Shown: piece by piece, positions 1-6,121 of the stretch
Layout of the letters: every line of letters begins with the position of its first letter
Position numbering within the stretch: position 1 is the stretch's first letter
NCBI GenBank assembly: GCA_035503515.1
Contig: DATJTJ010000001.1
Span: 1-18,371 of the forward strand
DNA length: 18,371 bases
Direction: 5' to 3'
Origin: DAIDKA01 sp035503515
GTDB taxonomy: Bacteria; Pseudomonadota; Gammaproteobacteria; Steroidobacterales; Steroidobacteraceae
The notes under the pieces: generated by a model
Told to the model about the DNA's origin: nothing
Seen by the model: the letters and a program-made list of their open reading frames with translations, nothing else
The model's database searches: none
Position numbers and translations under genes: made by a program

Positions 1-62
1 GCCGTGTACATGGACTTCTGCTGGTCGCAGGTGCGTTGTTGGTCTGGGCGCTGCATCCGTAG
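1..62 (+). CDS. 3' end of an unidentified gene, hydrophobic C-terminus (partial)
   Basis: Reading from base 3, the frame gives RVHGLLLVAGALLVWALHP and then a TAG at 60-62. This is a short basic start followed by about 14 mostly hydrophobic residues, as expected for a C-terminal transmembrane helix. The gene would begin outside the window and cannot be identified. It could also be a chance open stretch, because only 19 codons are visible and the other two forward frames are open here too. Confidence 0.35.
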   Translation, partial: RVHGLLLVAGALLVWALHP

Positions 63-356
63 GTCCGCGGAAATTCGCCGGCCCTTCGCCCGTCATCGTG
101 AAACCTCGGCGCGCGGAAATCCAGGCCAGGCATGGGCGTCGTGTTATCGCGAGTCACTGAAACGTGCGGCGGTAAACGGAATCCACGCATGGCAGGAAGC
201 ATCTGCTCGCCCACGCTGGCACGCTCGCGCCGACTGGAAGGCCCGCAGACGGATAAGGGGTGGCGGCAAACCCGGGGACGCCGGACACTTAGGATGAGCC
301 GATCTGCAGTCCGATCGGCGTCGGGTGCAACGCGATCATGACGAGGGCCCCGCGAG
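63..356. other. Gap of about 290 bases with no convincing gene
   Basis: Short open frames cross this stretch on the plus strand, but their translations are rich in Arg, Ser, Gly and Trp, match no family I know, and lack a good ribosome binding site. The only structure I can point to is the dyad at 298-319. The stretch presumably holds the end of the upstream transcript and the promoter of the DUF3052 gene. Confidence 0.5.
298..319. repeat. 7-bp inverted repeat upstream of the DUF3052 gene
   Basis: GCCGATC at 298-304 is mirrored by GATCGGC at 313-319 across an 8-base spacer. The dyad ends 37 bases before the ATG at 357, a suitable place for an operator or a 5'-leader hairpin. No T-run follows, so it is not an evident intrinsic terminator. 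A dyad of this size can occur by chance in GC-rich DNA. Confidence 0.35.
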
Positions 357-767
357 ATGTCAGCTGTCGGCTATTCAATTACACCGTTGGCAAAGAAACT
401 CGGCATCAAACCCGGGAGTCGCGTTTGTGCGGTGGGCGCGCCTGCCGGTTACGCAGATCTGGTGGCGCCCCTTCCGGCCGGCGTTAGGATGCAGGGGAAG
501 CCCAGTGCCATGACGGACATTACGCACCTCTTTACGACGGACCGGAGGGAACTTTCGGAGCGTCTGCGTTCGCTCCGGCTTACGCTCAATCCGAATGCAA
601 CCGTCTGGGTTTCCTGGCCCAAAAAGGCGTCAAAAGTCGTGACCACGGTCACCGAGGAAACTGTGCGGGAAATCGCGTTGCCGCTCGGCTTCGTTGATGT
701 GAAGGTGTGCGCCGTCAATGAGGTGTGGTCTGGCCTGAAGCTCGTAGTTCGCAAGGCTCTCCGATGA
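357..767 (+). CDS. DUF3052 family protein
   Basis: The 136-residue product opens with GYSITPLAKKLGIKPG (residues 5-20), the signature start of DUF3052 proteins. Later come the segment VWVSWPKK (83-90) and a C-terminal block around W124 ending in GLKLVVRK. These proteins are small, cytoplasmic and of unknown function; many have a Rossmann-like beta-alpha arrangement resembling a decayed methyltransferase domain. No catalytic residues can be named. There is no signal peptide or membrane segment. The ATG at 357 is chosen because it places the conserved motif at the very N-terminus, although the ribosome binding site is weak. The S51-like gene follows after 37 bases and may be co-transcribed. The family assignment is firm; the function is unknown. 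Confidence 0.82.
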   Translation: MSAVGYSITPLAKKLGIKPGSRVCAVGAPAGYADLVAPLPAGVRMQGKPSAMTDITHLFTTDRRELSERLRSLRLTLNPNATVWVSWPKKASKVVTTVTEETVREIALPLGFVDVKVCAVNEVWSGLKLVVRKALR

Positions 768-804
768 GGACGCGTTATGCTCCCGGGCCATGGATGGATA
801 ACCG

Positions 805-1479
805 ATGAAGCTGCTTCTCACCTCCGGAGGAATCACCAACGCGAGCATCCGGGACGCGCTGGTCAATCTCCTGGGCAAGCCGATCGCGGACTCCAACGCC
901 CTGTGCATCCCTACGGCGCAGTACGGGCACCCGAGGTGCACGCCCGGCACGGCCTGGCGCTTCGTCTCCGGTCATAGTCCTGCACCCATGTGCGACCTCG
1001 GCTGGAAGTCGCTCGGTCTGCTGGAGCTCACGGCGCTGCCCAGCATCGCGGACCAGCGCTGGGTTCCTTGGGTCCGTGAGGCCGATGTCCTGCTGGTGGA
1101 TGGTGGTGATGCGGTTTATCTGTGCCACTGGATGTGCAAGTCAGGGCTGGCGGCAATCCTACCATCGCTGTCCACGACGGTTTGGGTGGGAGTGAGCGCC
1201 GGCAGCATGGTGATGACCCCGCGGATCGGCCAGGATTTCGTAAACTGGGAGCCGCCCGGCGGAGGCGACGATACCTTGGGAGTCGTTGGATTCTCCATCT
1301 TCCCGCATCTGGATCATGAACTTATGGCGGAGAACACCCTGGACAACGCGGAACGGTGGGCGGCGGATATCGGAGGTCCGGCATACGCAATCGACGACCA
1401 GACCGCCATCCAAGTGGTCGACGGCGTCCCACAGGTCATCTCCGAGGGCCACTGGAAGTTCTTCCTCGGAACCCGTTAA
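805..1479 (+). CDS. Peptidase S51 / class I glutamine amidotransferase-like protein
   Basis: The 224-residue protein has the layout of the S51 family (dipeptidase E and cyanophycinase relatives): an N-terminal strand LLLTSGG, then ADVLLVDGGD (93-102), then the nucleophile elbow GVSAGSM with Ser131, then a probable catalytic histidine in FPHLD (His168). In E. coli PepE the third residue is a glutamate. The matching region here reads AIDDQTAI, so Asp197 or Asp198 may take its place. Length fits the family (about 220-240 residues). No signal peptide is seen, so it is probably cytoplasmic. PepE itself cleaves Asp-X dipeptides, but many S51 relatives have unknown substrates, so peptidase activity on a given substrate is not claimed. 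The start at 805 is set by the conserved first strand; the ribosome binding site is weak. Confidence 0.8.
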   Translation: MKLLLTSGGITNASIRDALVNLLGKPIADSNALCIPTAQYGHPRCTPGTAWRFVSGHSPAPMCDLGWKSLGLLELTALPSIADQRWVPWVREADVLLVDGGDAVYLCHWMCKSGLAAILPSLSTTVWVGVSAGSMVMTPRIGQDFVNWEPPGGGDDTLGVVGFSIFPHLDHELMAENTLDNAERWAADIGGPAYAIDDQTAIQVVDGVPQVISEGHWKFFLGTR

Positions 1480-1561
1480 GTTGGCAACGCGCCTCGATCT
1501 GTGGATCTTCGCCGTTCGGGGCAGCCGTGTGGAGTGTGTGACGCAATAAGGAGTCAGCGCC

Positions 1562-1867
1562 ATGACGGACGCTCGGAGCAGGCCGGTGCCGAAGCCCAAG
1601 GCAAGACGGCCCCGATGGACATCATTTGTGGCGACGGTTCAGAAGGGCAGGGCCATTCGTGGGCTGCAGGAGGAGGGCAACGCCCGCCATCGGGTCAAGG
1701 TAACGCACAATGCGAGCACGTTGCTTGTTCATATATCCGACGAGGATGGGAATGGGTGGACGACGCTTGCGATAGACCGGGCGACGCGTGAATGGGCGAT
1801 TGCCCAGCGGCAGCGCCAGGTCGATGCTGCGGTATCGGCCTACGATCAACTCTATGTCGGCGTTTGA
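1562..1867 (+). CDS. Hypothetical protein, 101 aa, basic N-terminus
   Basis: I do not recognise a family. The gene has a good ribosome binding site, AAGGAG at 1548-1553, eight bases before the ATG, which supports it as real. Residues 1-35 are strongly basic and proline-rich (KPKARRPRW), followed by a compact segment of about 55 residues with alternating hydrophobic strands (RVKVTHN, TLLVHISD, WTTLAIDR) and a final helix (QRQRQVDAAVSAYDQLYVG). This looks like a small beta-plus-helix domain with a possibly nucleic-acid-binding or disordered tail, but that is inference. There is no signal peptide or transmembrane segment. It stands 82 bases after the S51-like gene and 107 before the next start. 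Confidence 0.55.
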   Translation: MTDARSRPVPKPKARRPRWTSFVATVQKGRAIRGLQEEGNARHRVKVTHNASTLLVHISDEDGNGWTTLAIDRATREWAIAQRQRQVDAAVSAYDQLYVGV

Positions 1868-1974
1868 ACGCGACTCTTCCATGCCAGATGGTTCGGGCCG
1901 AGGCTTGTCACCGTGCAAGGCTTGCCGCACTTCCGGTCGCGATCGATCATGGGCAAGCTAGCATCCACGGTTCC

Positions 1975-2439
1975 ATGTTGTTTCGTGCCATCGTCGCCTT
2001 CTTTGCTGTCCCCGGCCTGGTAGCGCTGGCCTTGCCGTTGGCGATTGCCCGCGGAATTCGAACGTCGCTCCATCCGGGCATCCCGGCTATTGCCGCCCTG
2101 ATTCTCGGTCTGCTGCTGCTGCTCTGGTGCGTCCGGGAATTCTACGTCTCGGGTCAGGGGACCCTCGCACCGTGGTGGCCGCCGCAGCATCTGGTGATGA
2201 CGGGCCCGTACCACTATTGCCGCAACCCTATGTATATTGGCGTAAGCCTGATGCTCGTCGGGTGGGCATTGCTCTACCGGTGCCTTCCGCTTCTGCTCTA
2301 TGCTGGAAGCGTTGCGGCGGCATTCCACCTGCGCGTCGTTCTGGCGGAAGAGCCGGCGGCATCCAGGATCTTTGGGGAAGCCTGGCAGCACTATGCGCGA
2401 ACGACGCCGCGCTGGGTGCGCTGGAGGATCGTTCGTTGA
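1975..2439 (+). CDS. Isoprenylcysteine carboxyl methyltransferase (ICMT)-like membrane protein
   Basis: This 154-residue membrane protein has hydrophobic segments at about 5-25, 36-54, 87-101 and 103-118. It carries the family signature GPYHYCRNPMYIG (77-89) and, further on, E125/E126, F133-G134 and Tyr140, matching the C-terminal E...FG..Y..Y pattern of the ICMT/phospholipid methyltransferase superfamily. Such proteins bind S-adenosylmethionine at the membrane surface. Bacterial members are mostly uncharacterised and need not methylate prenylcysteine. The frame is open upstream to 1792, but that extension is Cys/Arg-rich and not membrane-like, so the ATG at 1975 is chosen. Its stop overlaps the TTG start of the following GFA gene, suggesting coupled translation. 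Confidence 0.8.
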   Translation: MLFRAIVAFFAVPGLVALALPLAIARGIRTSLHPGIPAIAALILGLLLLLWCVREFYVSGQGTLAPWWPPQHLVMTGPYHYCRNPMYIGVSLMLVGWALLYRCLPLLLYAGSVAAAFHLRVVLAEEPAASRIFGEAWQHYARTTPRWVRWRIVR

Positions 2440-2819
2440 GCCGCGCACAGTCCGAACTGAATTCCATCGGCGTTCCCTTCTCCGGCGGCTGCGCGTGCCG
2501 ATCGATCCGTTACGTGTGCTCGGCCGCACCGGTCGCAATGCTCAACTGCCACTGCCTGGACTGCCAGCGTTTCAGCGGCACACCGCAGACGTTCGCAGTG
2601 CGCGCCGGCAGCGGGAAGCTGGCGACCCGCAGCTTCTGTCCCGAGTGCGGATCTCCTTTGTTCACGCGCGGGGAGGTGGCGCCGGAAGTCCTGTCCATCC
2701 GGTTCTCGACGCTGGATGATCCGTCGGCATTCAAGCCGATGCTGGACATCTGGACCTGCAGTGCCCAGCCCTGGGTTTGCCTCAGCCAGGCAATCCCGCA
2801 TTATCCTCGGTCTCCCTAG
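2436..2819 (+). CDS. GFA family zinc-binding protein 1
   Basis: The 127-residue product has all seven cysteines of the GFA (glutathione-dependent formaldehyde-activating enzyme-like) fold: C19 and C21, C38-x-C40-xx-C43 followed by QRFSG, and C68-xx-C71 in FCPECGS. In the family these bind two zinc ions. Most members, unlike the founding Gfa protein, have no proven substrate. The start is taken as TTG at 2436, which overlaps the TGA of the methyltransferase-like gene (TTGA), consistent with coupled translation; no ATG or GTG lies between it and the CxC motif. The stretch between QTF and FCPEC is short (about 15 residues, where relatives such as GFA 2 and 3 here have about 35-40), so an internal deletion is likely. 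Two other GFA genes lie in the window. Confidence 0.8.
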   Translation: MSRAQSELNSIGVPFSGGCACRSIRYVCSAAPVAMLNCHCLDCQRFSGTPQTFAVRAGSGKLATRSFCPECGSPLFTRGEVAPEVLSIRFSTLDDPSAFKPMLDIWTCSAQPWVCLSQAIPHYPRSP

Positions 2820-2844
2820 TCACAGACAGATGAGGCAGTCAGCC

Positions 2845-3138
2845 ATGGCCAAGGCTTATTGGATTTCAGTGTACCGCTCGGTAAGGGACGAGAAGGCTCT
2901 CGCCGAGTACGCACGGCTTGCCGGACCGGCGCTCACGGCCGGCGGCGGCCGCTTTCTGGCGCGCGGACTGCCGGCCCGCTTCTATGAAGGCGGGGCCAGC
3001 CAGCGTACCGTCCTGATCGAGTTCGACAGCGTCGCGCAGGCGGTTGCGGCGCATGACAGTCCTGCGTATCAGAAGGCGCTCCAGGCGCTCGGAAATGCCG
3101 TGGACCGGGACGTGCGCATCATCGAGGCCGCCGAGTAG
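2845..3138 (+). CDS. DUF1330 domain-containing protein
   Basis: The 97-residue protein fits DUF1330, a ferredoxin-like dimeric alpha/beta-barrel fold: AYWISVYRSV at the N-terminus, YARLAGPALTAGGGRFLARG in the middle, a beta strand in TVLIEFDS (residues 57-64), and SPAYQKALQAL near the end. Members are small cytoplasmic proteins of unknown function; the fold is shared with some monooxygenases and stress-response proteins. The ATG at 2845 is chosen because the conserved first strand starts two residues later; GAGGCAG lies upstream as a possible ribosome binding site. It follows GFA 1 by 25 bases and precedes the next start by 5, so it probably belongs to the same transcript. Confidence 0.85.
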   Translation: MAKAYWISVYRSVRDEKALAEYARLAGPALTAGGGRFLARGLPARFYEGGASQRTVLIEFDSVAQAVAAHDSPAYQKALQALGNAVDRDVRIIEAAE

Positions 3139-3143
3139 ACCGT

Positions 3144-3494
3144 GTGAACAAAGCGCCCGCCATCCTGGGTATCCTGGTCCTGGCGGCGCTGCTGCTGGCC
3201 TTCCGGATGTCGAGGACCGCAAAGGCCAGAAATGGCCGCAGACCCGGTGGCGGTAACCCATTAGGTTGGGCACTGCTCTTCCTCGCCTCCGGACGGATGC
3301 CACCGCCTCCGCCTGAATCCCAGATCGAGACCGAGTTGAGCACGGAAAAGGACCGCGGCGCCTCGGATCCGCTGCGAAGTCCGGCGGCCCATCGGCCCCG
3401 CGAGGATGACGATAAGGCGGCCGGAAACCAAGTCGGATCTCGTATGGCGATTCCTGCGCGACCTTTGCCTCGCCCGCCTCCGGGACTATCATGA
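3144..3494 (+). CDS. Small membrane protein with proline-rich segment, unknown function
   Basis: The start is GTG at 3144, five bases after the DUF1330 stop. The N-terminus holds a transmembrane helix (about residues 6-20, ILGILVLAALLLAF), then a basic stretch, a second hydrophobic stretch (GWALLFLASG, about 41-50), and then MPPPPPESQIETEL, which looks like a conserved core. After about residue 72 the sequence becomes low-complexity and rich in Pro, Arg and Ala. That part may be a disordered tail or may have arisen by loss of the original stop or a frameshift. I know no function for it. The length to the first stop is 116 residues; the credible part is the first 70. Confidence 0.5.
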   Translation: MNKAPAILGILVLAALLLAFRMSRTAKARNGRRPGGGNPLGWALLFLASGRMPPPPPESQIETELSTEKDRGASDPLRSPAAHRPREDDDKAAGNQVGSRMAIPARPLPRPPPGLS

Positions 3495-3521
3495 CCGCAA
3501 GACGCGAGTCGGGAATCCTGC

Positions 3522-3528
3522 AAAGGAG
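3522..3528 (+). promoter_or_regulatory. Ribosome binding site that decides a TTG start
   Basis: AAAGGAG lies seven bases before TTG at 3536. An in-frame ATG at 3491 would add 15 residues unlike the family. The strong site and the family's N-terminus, which begins at LELRP, together favour the TTG. Confidence 0.7.
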
Positions 3529-3535
3529 ACGGCCA

Positions 3536-3784
3536 TTGCTTGAACTGCGCCCCAGTTGCGAATGCTGCGATCGGGACCTGCCACCGGACTCGGGGCTGGC
3601 TCGGATCTGCTCGTTCGAGTGCACCTTCTGTGCGCCCTGCGCGGATACCCGGCTCGAGGGCAGGTGCCCGAATTGCGGCGGCGAGCTGCTGCCCAGACCG
3701 CGCAGACCGGCGTCGAAGCTGGCGCAATACCCGCCCTCAACCCAGCGCGTGCACAACCCCGGCAACTGCGGTTCCGCCGCATGA
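3536..3784 (+). CDS. DUF1272 family zinc-ribbon-like protein
   Basis: The 82-residue protein begins MLELRPSCECCDRDLPPDS and continues ICSFECTFC, then C44PNCGGEL, the characteristic pattern of DUF1272. Cysteines at 8, 10, 11, 25, 29, 32, 35, 44 and 47 make zinc binding very likely. No function is established for the family. The last 20 residues after LLPRPRRP look like a disordered tail. Its TGA overlaps the ATG of GFA 2 by four bases (ATGA at 3781), so the two Cys-rich proteins are likely made from coupled translation and may work on related substrates or share metal homeostasis; that link is inference. Confidence 0.87.
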   Translation: MLELRPSCECCDRDLPPDSGLARICSFECTFCAPCADTRLEGRCPNCGGELLPRPRRPASKLAQYPPSTQRVHNPGNCGSAA

Positions 3785-4170
3785 GAACCGCATCTTGCAG
3801 TTGTGGCCAGTTGACCGTGACAGCGAACGAGGACCCGGTCCGTGTCGGGATCTGCCACTGCCTGGCGTGCCAGCGACGCACGGGCAGCGTGTTCGGCGCA
3901 CAGGCGCGCTTTCGCACGCAAAGTCTCACGGTCCGTGGTCAGTCTCAGCAATACCTGCGCGTAGGCGACGAGGGTGGCAGGACCACCTTCAATTTCTGTC
4001 CGAGTTGCGGCGCCACCGTCTATTATTCAAGCGAAGGCCGGGACGGTTTCACGGTCATCCCGGTGGGAGCCTTCGCGGAGCCGGATTTTCCGGCGCCGAG
4101 CATTTCCGTGTACGAAGATCGCAGACACGCTTGGGTGAGCCTGCCCCAGGACATCGAGCACTTCGCGTAA
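3781..4170 (+). CDS. GFA family zinc-binding protein 2
   Basis: The 129-residue protein has the complete GFA cysteine set: C6 and C8 (SCSCGQL), C25-x-C27-xx-C30 (CHCLACQRRTG), and C73-xx-C76 (NFCPSCGATVY). The segment GFTVIPVGAF (89-98) and the closing block ending HAWVSLPQDIEHF are also typical. It is probably a cytoplasmic two-zinc protein; glutathione-formaldehyde activity is known for the family's name-giving member but cannot be assumed here. The start is the ATG of the ATGA overlap with the DUF1272 gene. It differs clearly from GFA 1 and GFA 3, so these are old paralogues or independently acquired copies rather than recent duplicates. Confidence 0.9.
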   Translation: MRTASCSCGQLTVTANEDPVRVGICHCLACQRRTGSVFGAQARFRTQSLTVRGQSQQYLRVGDEGGRTTFNFCPSCGATVYYSSEGRDGFTVIPVGAFAEPDFPAPSISVYEDRRHAWVSLPQDIEHFA

Positions 4171-4245
4171 CGTCTCTAATATCAGTGGCAGCCGCGCGGG
4201 CTAGTTCATTCGGAACGTGCTGCGGCGCCGCACCGAGGTGCAGGT

Positions 4246-4545
4246 ATGGAACCCCTTACTCCGCTCGATATCGCCCTGGAGGAGCGCGCGGCGCAGCGAC
4301 GCGAACGGGCGCTGGCGGCGATCGCGAAGTACCGTATGTCCTCCATCGCGATGCTCATTCCCGTGTGGTTCGCGCTTCTGATGGCATTGCTCATGGCGCT
4401 GCTGCCGGCGCGCAGGTCCAATCCCGTCCCCTACGTCGCCGCCATGGCCGCCGCCGTAGTCTGGGTGACGGTGGCCATCATCCGCGGTAACCGCAGACTC
4501 GAGGCGATCGCCCAGCTGGTCACGCTGAACAGCACTTCAGGGTGA
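4246..4545 (+). CDS. Small two-helix membrane protein, unknown function
   Basis: This 99-residue protein has a charged amphipathic N-terminal helix (about residues 5-30, rich in Glu/Arg/Ala, possibly coiled coil), then two transmembrane helices at about 32-54 and 61-79, joined by a short loop PARRSNP. GAGGTG at 4235-4240 is a good ribosome binding site for the ATG. No family is recognised. The hairpin topology with a cytoplasmic helical N-terminus resembles many small inner-membrane proteins of unknown role. It ends 10 bases from the end of the convergent gene on the other strand, with no clear terminator between. Confidence 0.6.
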   Translation: MEPLTPLDIALEERAAQRRERALAAIAKYRMSSIAMLIPVWFALLMALLMALLPARRSNPVPYVAAMAAAVVWVTVAIIRGNRRLEAIAQLVTLNSTSG

Positions 4546-4555
4546 GGGACGCGCC

Positions 4556-5554
4556 TCATTCGCCCCAGCCGCTCTTGGTGCCGTAGGGCAGCGTGGCGCC
4601 CATGGCCTCCACGCCGACGATGCGGCCGCGGACGATCTTGAAGAGCTCACCGGCCTGCATGTTCGAAGAGGAGCCACCCAGCGGCAGGCTGTCCGTACCG
4701 GGCACGTTGTAGATCTTGATCGTGCCCGAACCACCGCGGTGCTGGAACATCGGGAACGAAAAGACGATGCCCAGCTCCTGATCGACGATCTCATGGCGCC
4801 GCGGCCACAGGCGGGTGATGAAATCCATCACGTGGGTATCGAGCTGATCACTGCAGCTCAGCGTGCCGATATAGGCCATGGCATCGTCGGCCTGCTTGGA
4901 GCCGAGCGGCACCGGCCAGGGGACCGGATGCGCGTTGTGCGTGGTCTGGCCGCCGTTCTCGCGGCGCACGCAGTCATCGGCGAAGGGCGCAAGCTTGCCG
5001 TTGGCGTGCTCGATGGCCTCGAAGTAGCTGTCGGCGATGTTGACCATCTGCTGACGCGGCAGACGGTCCGCGACCGGCACCGGCGTCACGAACTCGGGTC
5101 GGGGATTCGCCAGGTTCCGGACGGCATCGGGTCGCAGATTGCGGGCCAGCACGTGCTCGATCTCGGTGATCTGCCCGTTCACCACCTTCAGCCGCAGCGC
5201 GATGATCAGCGGCTTGTCGCGCTCCTTCATCACCCCGTAGAAACCGACCTGACCGGCACCCACGTCGACGACGTAGATATGAAAGCCGGTCGGCGGCGCG
5301 GACGCCCCTATCCACAGGCCCTCGCTGCCGACCTTCAGGCGCGCGGTGTTTTCAATGAACTTCACGTCGCGGTTCAGCGGCAGGCCACTCGGATCGTGGC
5401 GGACCAGCGCGGCCAGATAGCGATCGACCAGGTCGATCATGCAGACCCGGTCGCATGGGGGTGCCACCCCCGCGCCGATCGGCGTGGTGGACGCACCGAA
5501 CGCCACTGAAGCCATGACGAGTGCGACCGCGGCGAACAGGTAACGACGTGACAT
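4556..5554 (-). CDS. Exported protein with two NTF2-like (DUF8021-like) halves
   Basis: The 332-residue product starts with a signal peptide (MSRRYLFAAVALVMASVAFG, cleavage around residue 20-22). The first half (about 40-140) reads VDRYLAALVRHDPSGLPL, then KFIENTARLKVGSEGLW, GQVGFYGVM and ALRLKVVNGQITEIEHVLAR, a pattern of NTF2-like folds close to what I recall as DUF8021. The second half (about 168-320) again begins with a helix, ADSYFEAIEHANG, and ends with LFKIVRGRIVGVEAM, suggesting a second, more diverged copy. Cysteines at 34, 38, 195 and 234 could form disulfides in the periplasm. ATG at 5554 is chosen because AAAGGGGG precedes it; the frame stays open upstream to 5800 but that region lies in the GNAT gene. 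The function is unknown; related folds include enzymes and ligand binders. Confidence 0.72.
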   Translation of the reverse strand: MSRRYLFAAVALVMASVAFGASTTPIGAGVAPPCDRVCMIDLVDRYLAALVRHDPSGLPLNRDVKFIENTARLKVGSEGLWIGASAPPTGFHIYVVDVGAGQVGFYGVMKERDKPLIIALRLKVVNGQITEIEHVLARNLRPDAVRNLANPRPEFVTPVPVADRLPRQQMVNIADSYFEAIEHANGKLAPFADDCVRRENGGQTTHNAHPVPWPVPLGSKQADDAMAYIGTLSCSDQLDTHVMDFITRLWPRRHEIVDQELGIVFSFPMFQHRGGSGTIKIYNVPGTDSLPLGGSSSNMQAGELFKIVRGRIVGVEAMGATLPYGTKSGWGE

Positions 5555-5674
5555 CCGCTTGCCCCCTTTCTGGTTGTGCACAGCATGATACCTCAACCCA
5601 CATGGCAGCCCCGCGCCGATCCCTGTATGGTCATACGCTCTGCTGCGCCCCCGCGCCCCGGAGTTCCCCGCACC
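5555..5674. promoter_or_regulatory. Divergent intergenic region with a short palindrome
   Basis: This 120-base gap must hold promoters for the exported NTF2-like gene (minus) and the GNAT-transporter pair (plus). The near-palindrome GTATGGTCATAC at 5625-5636 is the only dyad I noted and could be a regulator site. I cannot assign convincing -35/-10 boxes. Confidence 0.35.
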
Positions 5675-6121
5675 ATGTCCGCTTACGAAATCAGCTGCGA
5701 CACGTCGCGTCTCGATATCGATGCCATCCACGCCTTCCTCACCCAGTCGTACTGGTCGCCGGGCATCGGCCGCGACATCATCGAGCGCTCCATTGCCCAT
5801 TCACTGTGCTTCGGCCTGTTCCACGGTGCAGCGCAGGTCGGCTTCGCGCGCGTCGTGACGGACCGGGCGACCTTCGCCTACCTTGCGGACGTGTACGTGC
5901 TGCCCGGTCACCGGGGGCAGGGGCTGTCGGTGCGTCTGATGGAAGAGATCATGCGCCACCCGGACCTGCAGGGGCTGCGCCGGATGCTGCTCTCGACCCT
6001 CGACGCCCATGGGTTGTATGAGAAGTTCGGATTCGGGCCCCTGCGCCGTCCGGAACGGGTGATGGAAATCCACAATCCGGATATCTACAAGGCCGGCCCG
6101 AGCGTCAGGAGCGCCACCTGA
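5675..6121 (+). CDS. GNAT family N-acetyltransferase
   Basis: The 148-residue protein has GNAT motif A with the acetyl-CoA pyrophosphate loop HRGQGLS (79-85) after the strand ADVYVLP, and the motif B region HGLYEKFGFGPL (112-123) with the tyrosine commonly involved in catalysis. The PERVMEI end is typical of the small single-domain group related to COG0454. Such enzymes transfer an acetyl group from acetyl-CoA to an amine; the substrate cannot be read from sequence. The ATG at 5675 starts just before the first strand. The stop shares one base with the ATG of the exporter (TGATG), so both are probably translated together. This suggests a joint role in dealing with a toxic amine or antibiotic, which is inference. 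Confidence 0.88.
   Translation: MSAYEISCDTSRLDIDAIHAFLTQSYWSPGIGRDIIERSIAHSLCFGLFHGAAQVGFARVVTDRATFAYLADVYVLPGHRGQGLSVRLMEEIMRHPDLQGLRRMLLSTLDAHGLYEKFGFGPLRRPERVMEIHNPDIYKAGPSVRSAT

Noticed and set aside
132..341. Small plus-strand frames in the first 350 bases.
   Set aside because: They are Arg/Ser/Gly-rich without motifs, and no Shine-Dalgarno sequence supports them.
1792..1974. Extension of the methyltransferase-like gene to the ATG at 1792.
   Set aside because: The added 61 residues are Cys/Arg/Ala-rich, overlap the end of the previous gene and do not resemble the family, whose first membrane helix starts right after the ATG at 1975.
3406..3543. A 45-residue plus-strand frame starting ATGACGATAAGG with an RD/DYHDRK-rich translation.
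   Set aside because: It reads somewhat like protein but overlaps the tail of one gene and the start of the next, has no known homology I can name and a poor ribosome binding site. It is mentioned only as a possible sign of a frameshift.
2866..3951. A 361-codon minus-strand open frame across the DUF1330, small membrane and DUF1272 genes.
   Set aside because: The composition is Arg/Ser/Gly-rich with no domain, while the plus-strand frames encode recognised families with good ribosome binding sites and overlaps.
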